Below, piece by piece: positions 55,801 through 64,000 of a stretch of 64,000 nt of DNA. The notes beneath the pieces were generated by a model. That model had not been told where the DNA came from and ran no database searches. It was given only the letters and a program-made list of their open reading frames with translations. Source of the stretch: Phytopythium helicoides (Eukaryota; Oomycota; Peronosporomycetes; Pythiales; Pythiaceae). The position numbers and the translations under genes were made by a program. The stretch lies in NCBI GenBank assembly GCA_024867545.1, contig JANFNE010000001.1, forward strand, positions 186,001-250,000, given 5' to 3'. Position 1 is the first letter of the stretch. Each line of letters begins with the position of its first letter.

Positions 55801-57786
55801 GTAAAACAAAAAGTACAGATACGACCAGTCTCGAACCATTGCCTGCGCAACAGTTTGGTTGAACGACATTTTCTGAGATCGAGGCGAAGTTAGTGGGGGC
55901 GGCTCAACCGAATCAAAGGGATAGAATTCTGTGCCTCCGTCGTATGAAATCTGAATCTTAGTCAACAGGGGTAGCTCTTCAGTTTCATTCCAATTTGGCG
56001 ACACAACGCAAATCAAGCAGTCTGGGTCGTCGTCCACGAGCTCACTTGCCGTGGAGTCTAATTTGAATTGTTGTCTCTCTGATACTTGGTCCTCGACAGT
56101 GCTGTCGGTAAATCGCCTGCCTTTCACGATTTTGAATAGGTTACTCTTGAGAGAGAGAAATCGAACTAGTATTGGAAGACGGCAAGGGACTTTGTACTTC
56201 ATGCGAAGAATGATCGACGTGCCTCCCGCAGACGGGCCATGATGCCTTGTGATTGAGCGAATCGTTGGGGGGAAATAGTAAGCAAAGTCGAGCGCGCCAA
56301 AAAATGCGTCACTGCCCAGCGCAATGGAAACCTTACATCGCTTCACTCGAAGTGGAACGTCTCCATCGTAATCGAACAGTACCTTTTGTCCAAGGCATTG
56401 AAGGGTCTTAAGCTCCTCCATAAACGATGGGGTACGACATAGGATAGCACCTAATCCAATCGACCGAGAATCGCCACCACCTTCGCCTGGAATTGTGAAT
56501 CCCTCTGCACTTACTGTCTTACATAGCCCTTCAATCGGTGACCCGTCCGCGTTGAGTGCTTGAAATCGGATCCGGACTTTTTTAGGCGGAATCAGGTTTT
56601 GCACCTGCGAAAGTGCGTCGACAGCCTCCAAAGGCAAGCACAAATGGTGAATTTTCACCATGGTGTTGCCAGAGAGACTGCCGTTAGCGGGTGCTATCTC
56701 TTCCAGCGGTCTGTTTCGATAAAGCAGAGCCACCACACTGGAATTGCCGAACTGCTTTCCGCCATTTGGCGATACGCGGAACGTGGTGAGCCCGAAAGGC
56801 ATATTCGCTTGGACGTTGCAGTGAATCTCTTTGCTACTCACGAACGTCGCGTTGAGTTGTGCAATTGTGACGATGGATAAAGGTTGATTCGCACCTTGTG
56901 ACGTCTTTGTTGGTAATTCGCGCTGTGCCAAGGAAACCACGAGATCACCCGAGTCGATGAAACCCGTACCGAAGATTCGAACCTCGGTCGCTCGACCACT
57001 TGCGACATCGATGGTAGAAGGATCCATCATTTCAATCAATACATCTCTCTGGACGCGGTAGCCCATTGTCTCGGGCGATTTTTCCGCTCCATGGAAGTAA
57101 TGCACGCGATTGAGAGTTACTTCGACTAGCGCGGGGCCGTATGCGAGCATAACGGCATCGAATTCGACTTCAAAGACGCCTTGCGGAGACACGCTCCACC
57201 TGCCGGGCCGCGTCTGCTCCGACACGATACCTGTCCGCTCTGCCTTTTGCTTGACTCGCACGAATACTGGCAGCGAGCTAATCTCGTCTAGTGGCCGCTC
57301 TGCGGCCTTGGTGGACGTCGCCAAACGGCTCGGAAGTTTGAGAATGTTGAGGGTCAGTGTGACGGTCGTCGGTGGAGCCATAAGTACATGCTGCGGACAT
57401 AATCTGCGCACGGCGAGCGCCTGGTGGATGCGGTACTCGAGCGCGTTGGACGTGACGGTCGAGTCGAGGATAACCTCGACCGAGACGCGCAGTACCTGCG
57501 GCGCGGACGTGACGGACGCCGAGGACATGGCGAGGTTCGTGCGGCTGCTGACGACGGCGTTGAACTCGCTCTCGAAGGACGGAACGACCACCTCGAGCTG
57601 CGACTCGAGCAAAAAGCGGCCGGGCACGTCCACCTTGCAGTCCCTGGCGTCCGTGAGCCGGAATCGCACGAGCAGCGAGTGCGGCGGCGGGCGGAAGCCT
57701 CGGCCGTGCACGAGTAGCACGCATCCACCGCCCACGACGCCCAGCGAGGGCTCCAGCAGCCGTAGGCGCAGCCCCGAGGTCGCCAT
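43893..57786 (-). CDS. Giant multi-IPT/TIG-domain protein with an internal C2 domain
   Basis: Four exons (57786-47138, 47064-46418, 46352-45862, 45788-43893) join in phase to 4,560 residues; exon 1 alone is 10.6 kb. Almost the whole length is a succession of beta-rich IPT/TIG-like modules, each opening with a G-P-x-x-G-G-T-x-V motif and then G-x-x-F/V-x-D-T-G (e.g. CCGPISGGTFIVIETTNV; GPISGGTIVLIKGLGFVPGT; MNGPVYGGFTVVVEGKNFVD). Repeated endings of the form VSFNEQHY or ISLNGINYTS mark module ends. A C2-like domain (FVVILGARNLRVSKKH.. NPFVVVSCGK.. PVWNELFDFEW) lies roughly two-thirds along. The C-terminal part has an EF-hand-like helix pair (ALERDIEALWTACGGSLSGR) and a disordered Pro/Glu-rich tail. 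There is no signal peptide or transmembrane segment, suggesting an intracellular, perhaps axonemal, scaffold. Function unknown. Confidence 0.8.
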
Positions 57787-58287
57787 CTCAACCGAGCCCG
57801 AGGCGTCGTTTGGCGGAGCGTAGCCCCGCGTAACCAAGTTGAAGTGGTCGCTGTAACCCAAGTTGAAGCTGACGTTCCGGGGATGTTGCGGAGGCCCGCA
57901 GACTGACGGCGCTCTAGTGTGCGCCTGAACTGACCGCGCTACAGCGATATGTACGCGCTGTCCACTTTACTCGAGCTTTCATGATCAATTTCAGCGCTCT
58001 CCTGGACAAAGGCGGCTGAAGTGTGTTGTTGGTTAGCCAACTGAGCAACGCATGCAATTCCAGTCCCTGCATGTCTGCTGGATCAAAATCATCACCTGGT
58101 GATATCTAGTATCAATCCAGCCCATCAACCAAGTAGATGGAGCTCCTAAAACCAGAAGACCTGATTCATAGGCTAGCCATAGGCGGGAAGGAAGCCGTTT
58201 GTGTGCTGGGAGGTGGCGCTCGACCAGAAATAAACCGACCAAATTGAAGTTCAAGCACAAGTTCACGCGCTCTACTCGTTGGAAGGG
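57787..58287. other. Divergent intergenic region
   Basis: Spacer between the giant TIG gene and the docking-complex gene. The TIG frame stays open to about 57861 without an ATG. The docking-complex frame is open for about 50 nt before its ATG after an in-frame TAA, so a 5' exon could exist. Confidence 0.35.
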
Positions 58288-60443
58288 ATGGCGAAGTCGA
58301 ATGCACGAGCGCAGAGCGAGCAGCTCTTCAACCTTCAGATCCAGGGCGACAAGTACGCGAGGTTGCTGGTTGAGCAAAAGCACCGGCTGCGGCAATTGGA
58401 CGACCACTGGAAGAAACTGCACGAAGAGCTCAAGGAATTACGACATAAGCGAGGAGAAGGCGACCAGCGTGGGGGCGGAGCCAATGCAGTGAGGGCGAGA
58501 ATGGCGGATGAGCAGCGCGAGCTAATGAAACTCGAAAATCGACTGTCAGCTTGCAAAACCCGCGAGAGCAAGATGGCAGCACTAAATGTAGAGCTTAAGA
58601 AGCGTGTTGACGAGTTGCGAGCAACTAGAGTGATCAGCCAGGGCATCTTTGAAAAGAACCAGCGTAAGCTCAAGGAAATTCAGCGCCAGATGCAGGATGC
58701 TTTTCGGCAGTCGACTCAGATCGTGGCTGAGCGTGACAGGGTTTGTGAATTGAAACTGCTGCATCTCCAAATTATCTCATTTCTGATCGCACCAACGTCG
58801 CTCCATAGATCCTTGCTCAAGCATACTCGCTGACCGCGAACAACATGGAAGAACAGGATGCGTTTGATGAGGTTTATGGTAGTCTGGCAGCAATTATCAA
58901 GCGCGAAAAAGAGAATGCGGAATCGTACCGAAAACAGATTTTGGAGCAAGACCCCCTTGATCTCTCGGACGACTTTGTGCGCGGCAACATGAAGTTTGAC
59001 GAGGAGCAACATTTAAAACGTAGCCTCCAGCAATTAGATCAAACGGTGAGTCTTTGTTAAACCGCTTGCAGGCAAAGCAACTAACTTGTCTCTGTAGTTA
59101 CAAGAAGACACGCAAAAGATTGCGTCGATTAATGAAAGACTTCAGGAGTTTGAGACGACATTCGCTGCTCTCCAAGAGCAAATGGAAGTGAACGACTACC
59201 ACGATCTAGTTACAGCGTACCAGAAAAAAGAAGAGGAAAACTTTGCAATGTTTCGATATGTGCAAAGCATCAACAATGAGGCCGAGCAACTTGAGGAAGA
59301 AAAGCGTCACCTAGAACAGGAAATCCAGCAGTAGGTCGAATTGTTTACGTACTGCCGCCGACTTTGATGGTAACCCAGTTGTTTTGAAGGATTACCCGAA
59401 ACGTCAAGGAAGGCAACAGCAATGGTCGCAAGCGCATGATCGACAGTCTGGTAGAAACTCGCCAAAAGTATGATCACATTGAGCTCCATCTTAGTGGGAA
59501 AAACTAATCGGTCGGTGTGCGATGGATCTGTACAGAATTCTCAAAGAGAACTCGGAGCTAGAAAGGCTTCGTGCAGCCGCTTCTCGGGAGTTTCAGCCTA
59601 TTGCACGAGCCGTTGACCGCCTGTATAACTCACTCGGCTGCAACGATGTCATGCCGGTACGTGTTGCTTGCCTTTCGTGAGTTTGCTTGGACCACTTACA
59701 CTAAGTCTTGTTCAGCCTGTTGTCACCAATAATAATAGCAACAGTGTAGATGCAGCGTCCAAGCGGTCAAGAAAGCAGTCGGAGGATCAGATGGCGATGA
59801 TGGTGGGGTGCAACCGAGACAAACCTTGCATTGTGGTCACACTGACTTTCGTATCATTGCACACCAGGCTCGCATCAACTCAATGAACGATTTACTCGCA
59901 GCCCACGGGATCACAGAAGGCAACATTTTGCAGTTCTTGGCGGTATGTGTTCGGAGCTACATCCGCAAGCTGGTCTGGCGAGCTAACCAAGCCTTCACTT
60001 TTCAGATCATCGAGCAGCGCAGCAACGAGATTATCGAGCAGTTTTCGCGCCGTCTGCAGCACAAAAACCCGGCAGAAGCTGGACGAGCCACCCTCGGCGC
60101 CAACTTGGAGCCGAGCGACCCCATGCGCTCAATCGTTGCGGCTCGCTCGGTTCTTCCAGACTTCACTTCAGCTGCTGGTGGAGCCAGTGGTGGCCCCGAG
60201 ACCAGTTCAGGCAACTCGCCCATGAAATCGATTCTCGGAGCTGCTGGCGCGGCAGATACTTCGTCCACCATCGTTGAGGACGACCTAGGGCCATCAGCAA
60301 GCGACGATGACGAGGAGGACCGCCCCATGTCTATTGCGGACCTGCAGAAGCGAGCCGCGCAGACGGTGGGTGCCCTGCAGATCAACCCGAAGCTCGAGCC
60401 CATTCGAATGCGGACCCTTCCAGGACGTAAGGCACGAAAGTGA
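58288..60443 (+). CDS. Outer dynein arm docking complex-like coiled-coil protein (ODA1/DC2, CCDC63/CCDC114 type)
   Basis: Eight exons (58288-58740, 58809-59045, 59098-59330, 59390-59467, 59536-59656, 59716-59802, 59868-59942, 60006-60443) give 573 residues. The protein is coiled coil for most of its length (LVEQKHRLRQLDDHWKKLHEEL; INERLQEFETTFAALQEQM). It includes the block IRNVKEGN-like ITRNVKEGNSNGRKR and the family's most conserved stretch NDLLAAHGITEGNILQFLA then IIEQRSNEIIEQF, split by a 66-nt in-frame intron. That stretch is characteristic of ODA docking complex DC2/CCDC114 homologs, which fix outer dynein arms to axonemal doublets. The C-terminus is Ser/Gly/Asp-rich and ends in a basic tail (RTLPGRKARK). 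Confidence 0.75.
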
Positions 60444-61254
60444 GACGATTGCACGCATGAGGCGCCTGGGAGTAAATCTAATGTCGACGAGAGCATCCTC
60501 CGTTGAATGCGACGAAAGATCGGGAAGCTCCAGTGACCACAGATCACGCCCATCGTGACTCGCATCTCCTCACGTCGGACTCGCTCTACAGTACGCAGAT
60601 CTCACAACTGAGACCGACTTGAACATCTTCTTCCCGAGCCTCGCGCCGTCCGCGACAATGTTTACACTCGACACGGCGCCTGGAAAAGTTGAGTGTGCGT
60701 GCACAGCGATGTGAGAAGCGGACTGCAAGAAGTCAGTAGACTCGCTACTCATCAGGGCGAGGGGTAGGATTAATTTATGCGGGTGATGTGACGGATTAAT
60801 TCTATCAGGAGCTGTCACACGTGACACCAGTGATGATACGGATATGCGGAATCAAAGGATATCCTATCTTGTCATTTAGAGAACTGTATTTTATGATATA
60901 ATCTTCTTTTAAGATATTGTTATCATGGTTCTATATATATTTGAACCTGTATCTAGTAATGTAATCTAACTCAATGCTGTGGATACATAGTGACTGTTGC
61001 TGCACCGCACCGTCGGCTGACTGGATGATCAGCATCGCGCACGGTGTCAGGATGCGCCATCGCTCGCCGCATCGCGAGGGCTGCGCTCGCTGACTGCACG
61101 CGAGCCTCGCTCTGCTCGCAGCCACCCACCTACGAAGCCTGTGCCATGGCGGGAGACACGCACCCAACCCCGAAGCTCAAGTTCCCGCCCGCCAGCTCCG
61201 GCTCACTTCCCAATCTGCAGTCAGGCCCGAAGAGCTCGGCCCGCCTCGAACGTC
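60444..61254. other. Intergenic region
   Basis: AT-rich patch at about 60840-60970 (TATATATATTTG). No gene seen. Confidence 0.4.
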
Positions 61255-62262
61255 ATGAAGGTCTTCGCTGCTTCGTCCGCCGTCGTGGTCGCTGCCGCCA
61301 CGCTCCCCACCGCCTCGGCCTGGTGGGACAACGGCCACATGATGGTTGGTCAGGTCGCCACGCTGCTCATGAACGAGACCGACGTCGAGACCATCAACGG
61401 TGTGCTGTCCAAGTGGGACGACGACTTCCCCAACACTGGCGAGATCCGCACGGCGGCCATCTGGCCCGACCTCATCAAGTGCACGGGCGTCTCAGAGACG
61501 TGCAAGTCGCCGCTCACGCCGTCGATCTCGGCCATGAGCGACTGGCACTACGTCGACCTGCCTATCAACGTGACGGGTGAGGGCGTCGACGACGCCAGCT
61601 ACGCGCTATTCAGCGAGTCGCTCGGTGGTGACGCGGTCTCCGTGATTGAGGGCACCATGACGTCGTTCAAGACGACCAAGTCCAACTGGGCGGCCAACCT
61701 GCTACTGCGCAACTTCATCCACATCTTCGGTGACCTGCATCAGCCGCTGCACGCCGTGGCGGGCATCAGCGAGGCCTTTCCTGGAGGCGACGGCGGCGGC
61801 AACTCGTACGTTTTCGCCAAGCCCTGCGGCTTCACCAACCTGCATGCACTCTGGGATGCCGTGGGTGGTGAGCTGAGCATGAACCGCTGGTCGCTCGACA
61901 TCGACTTCTTCCCGGAGCTCGTCAGCAACGCGACGGAGCTCATCTCGTCGCTGCAGGCCGTCGAGGACCCGGTGGACTTCTCCAAGTACGCGAACTTGAC
62001 GTACGCCAACTTTGTGACGGAGATGGTGACCGACAAGGTGCTGCGCGACGTGGTGCTCGACACGTACTCGTACACGTATCCGGCCGTCTACGCGCCGCTG
62101 GACCTGAACGTGAGCGCGGCTGGCACGGTGGCGTGCCCGTCGCAGGAGTACAACCAGAATGCCGCCAAGGTGGCCAAGCTCCGCATCGCCACGGGCGGCA
62201 GCCGTCTCGCCGTGGTGCTCACGCAGATCGCCCAGCAGCTGCGCACACTCGGCCTCGCGTGA
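61255..62262 (+). CDS. Secreted S1/P1-family nuclease, copy 1
   Basis: Zinc-dependent single-strand nuclease / 3'-nucleotidase, 335 residues, one exon. The signal peptide (residues 1-22, ending PTASA) leaves a mature N-terminal Trp. WWDNGH supplies Trp1 and His6, two ligands that in this family need signal-peptide removal. Other metal-site segments are intact: SDWHYVDLP, NFIHIFGDLHQPLHAVAG, GDGGGNSY and NLHALWD. Several N-glycosylation sites (NVT, NAT, NLT) fit secretion. The frame is open upstream but has no ATG before 61255. It is followed 440 bp on by a paralog of equal length in the same orientation. Confidence 0.93.
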   Translation: MKVFAASSAVVVAAATLPTASAWWDNGHMMVGQVATLLMNETDVETINGVLSKWDDDFPNTGEIRTAAIWPDLIKCTGVSETCKSPLTPSISAMSDWHYVDLPINVTGEGVDDASYALFSESLGGDAVSVIEGTMTSFKTTKSNWAANLLLRNFIHIFGDLHQPLHAVAGISEAFPGGDGGGNSYVFAKPCGFTNLHALWDAVGGELSMNRWSLDIDFFPELVSNATELISSLQAVEDPVDFSKYANLTYANFVTEMVTDKVLRDVVLDTYSYTYPAVYAPLDLNVSAAGTVACPSQEYNQNAAKVAKLRIATGGSRLAVVLTQIAQQLRTLGLA

Positions 62263-62702
62263 GCAGAATTGATGGACGGAGGTAGAGACGACCGAGTCGA
62301 TGCTCAGGACGATCCCAACACGAGCTAGCTTAGATTCATTTCTGCGCTTTACGTTGCATGCGTTTTCAACTGGTGGAGCAGACCGACGCCGCGGACGAAT
62401 CTCGCTGAATGCGCAGCGGAGGAACGATTTGCTCGGCACGGGCTTGCCAAGCCCGGGAAGATGAGCCACGGTTAATCGCGTTATGAAGGTCTCGTGATAG
62501 CGTTTGATGCGGCTCCCGGGCTTTGCTTCGCGCCGATGATCCATTCCTGCAGTGTGTGGTCCTTCTCACGCCTCGTGATTGCTTGAAGCGGCCGCGCCAG
62601 TCGAGTGTTTCGCTTTCGAGATCGGGTGTGAGCCGGAGCTCCGCGAACGCTCTCGCTCACTTTCGCTTTTGCCCGTCAAGCGCCGAGCCAGCAAGTGAAG
62701 AG
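62263..62702. other. Spacer between the tandem nuclease genes
   Basis: Contains the 3' flank of copy 1 and the promoter of copy 2. No gene seen. Confidence 0.4.
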
Positions 62703-63710
62703 ATGAAGGTTTTCGCCACGACCTCCGCGGTGGCGGTCGCTGCTGGTACGCTGCCGATGGCCTCGGCCTGGTGGGACAACGGTCACATGCTCGTCGGTCA
62801 AGTTGCGACTTTGCTCATGAACGAGTCGGACGTCGAGACTATCAACGGCGTGCTGTCCAAGTGGGACGACGACTTCCCCAACACCGGCGAGATCACCACG
62901 GCTGCCATCTGGCCCGACCTCATCAAGTGCACGTCGGTTAGCTCCTACTGCATGTCGCCGTCGTCGCCGTCGATCACAGCCATGAGCGACTGGCACTACA
63001 TCGACCTCCCTGTGAACGTGACCGGCGAGGGAGCGGACGACGCGACGCTCGCGATTTTCAGCGAGTCGCTCGGTGGTGACGCGGTCTCCGTGATCGAGGG
63101 CACCATGACGTCGTTCAAGACGACCAAGTCCAACTGGGCGGCCAACCTACTACTGCGCAACTTCATCCACATCTTCGGGGATCTCCATCAGCCGCTGCAC
63201 GCCGTGGCGGGCATCAGCAAGGACTTTCCATCCGGCGACGGAGGCGGCAACTCGTACTACTTTGAATCTCCGTGCGCCTTCTCCAACCTGCATGCGTTGT
63301 GGGATGCGGCTGGAGGCGCGTACAGCCTGAATGACTGGGCACCAACGATCGACTTCCGTCCCGAGCTCATCAGCAACGCGACGGAGCTGATTTCGTGGCT
63401 GCCGTCTATCGAGGACTCGCTCGACTTTGCGCAGTACGAGAACCTGACCTACACCAATTTTGTGAAAGAGCTCGTGACGAACTCGCTGCTGCGCGAAGTC
63501 GTGCTCGACACGTACTCGTACGCCTACCCGGTGGTCTACTCGAGCCTGAACCTGACGCTGGACGCCAAGAAGGACGTGCCATGCCCATCGAACACGTACA
63601 TGGAGATGGCTGCGCAAGTGGCCAAGACCCAGATCGCCACGGGCGGCCGCCGCCTCGCCGTTATCCTCACGCAGATCGCCCAGCAGCTCCGTGTGCTCGG
63701 ACTTGCGTAG
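62703..63710 (+). CDS. Secreted S1/P1-family nuclease, copy 2
   Basis: Tandem paralog of copy 1, also 335 residues. Signal peptide 1-22 ends PMASA; the mature protein starts WWDNGH. All metal-site segments are kept (SDWHYIDLP, NFIHIFGDLHQPLHAVAG, GDGGGNSYYF, NLHALWD). The middle third is almost identical to copy 1 at the DNA level, while the C-terminal half has diverged (e.g. SLNDWAPTIDFRPELIS). This indicates duplication followed by local gene conversion or strong constraint. The role is probably extracellular nucleic acid digestion for phosphate or nutrient supply, in line with the phosphatase at the other end of the window. Confidence 0.93.
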   Translation: MKVFATTSAVAVAAGTLPMASAWWDNGHMLVGQVATLLMNESDVETINGVLSKWDDDFPNTGEITTAAIWPDLIKCTSVSSYCMSPSSPSITAMSDWHYIDLPVNVTGEGADDATLAIFSESLGGDAVSVIEGTMTSFKTTKSNWAANLLLRNFIHIFGDLHQPLHAVAGISKDFPSGDGGGNSYYFESPCAFSNLHALWDAAGGAYSLNDWAPTIDFRPELISNATELISWLPSIEDSLDFAQYENLTYTNFVKELVTNSLLREVVLDTYSYAYPVVYSSLNLTLDAKKDVPCPSNTYMEMAAQVAKTQIATGGRRLAVILTQIAQQLRVLGLA

Positions 63711-64000
63711 GTATGCTGTGGCAACTCCTCTCGTCGAGCTGCTTGCCTGATCGCCGAGATTCGTGCGCTAATGGCCAATCACTTTGAATGCAACGCGGAC
63801 TTGCTCGTGTGTTTAGTCTCGTGCGCGCCTACAACACGGAACGTAATGCCAGTCATGGTGGCTCACTGGAGCTGAATGCGCCCACCGAATGCGAATCTCG
63901 CGCTCTGAATGCGTTGGCGACTGGCTCGCAAGCGCGGCGCTGCATACCAAAAGGAGGATGCGCAGGTGAGCCCCTCGCCAGCGACCAAGTTGTCGCCGAG
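63711..64000. other. 3' flank to window edge
   Basis: No further coding region is supported in the last 290 bases. Confidence 0.4.

Noticed and set aside
59468..59535. Non-canonical donor in the docking-complex gene near 59495
   Set aside because: An upstream GTATGA donor at 59468 with the acceptor at 59535 keeps the frame, so no unusual splice site is needed.

Overview
This window looks like nuclear DNA of a flagellate stramenopile, most likely an oomycete of the Pythium/Phytophthora type. Genes are compact, GC-rich and intron-containing (mostly 50-85 nt GT-AG introns). RNA polymerase II RPB1 carries a long YSPTSPA tail. Cilium/centriole genes (epsilon-tubulin, an outer-dynein-arm docking-complex-like coiled coil, an LRRC72-like protein) point to a zoospore-forming species. 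Secreted S1/P1 nucleases and a folate/biopterin-type transporter are also usual in oomycetes. The species itself cannot be told from the sequence. All exon joins below were worked out by hand from splice consensus and frame.

Layout. 1-2403: 5' end of a purple-acid-phosphatase-like gene (minus, runs off the edge) divergent from epsilon-tubulin. 2711-6243: FBT/BT1 transporter, then an ER-luminal DnaJ with a His-rich segment. 6244-9653: gene-poor stretch with one interrupted hypothetical gene between inverted 12-mers. 9654-12745: four-finger C2H2 protein and a His-rich ZIP zinc transporter. 12911-18484: RPB1 (minus). 18912-26500: a basic FxP-motif protein, an SRP9-like small protein, CTF18 (minus) divergent from an ABRACL/Costars protein, and a dysferlin-domain coiled-coil protein. 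27570-29305: seven-exon coiled-coil gene. 29306-31943: an intact Fanzor (eukaryotic TnpB-like RNA-guided nuclease) locus. 32008-34775: a cysteine-rich gene with an apparent frameshift, divergent from ubiquilin. 35131-40363: FANCI. 40393-43809: LRRC72-like gene divergent from an EF-hand-like gene. 43893-57786: one 4,560-residue multi-IPT/TIG + C2 protein. 58288-60443: ODA docking complex-like protein. 61255-63710: tandem S1/P1 nucleases.

The most interesting system is the Fanzor locus. A 659-residue protein keeps all three RuvC segments, with the catalytic glutamate moved to the position next to the zinc ribbon, as known for Fanzors. A 45-nt GC-rich hairpin motif lies 128 nt past its stop codon, and a 42/45-identical copy stands alone just after the transporter gene at 4496. 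The sequences after the two copies differ. This fits a right end / omega-RNA scaffold followed by locus-specific guide sequence, with the second copy being a solo or non-autonomous remnant.

Several genes relate functionally: CTF18 (alternative clamp loader) and FANCI (crosslink repair) act in replication-fork maintenance; epsilon-tubulin, the docking-complex protein, the LRR protein and perhaps the EF-hand-like and TIG proteins belong to the centriole/flagellum; the ER J-protein and the ZIP transporter both carry His-rich tracts that could bind zinc.
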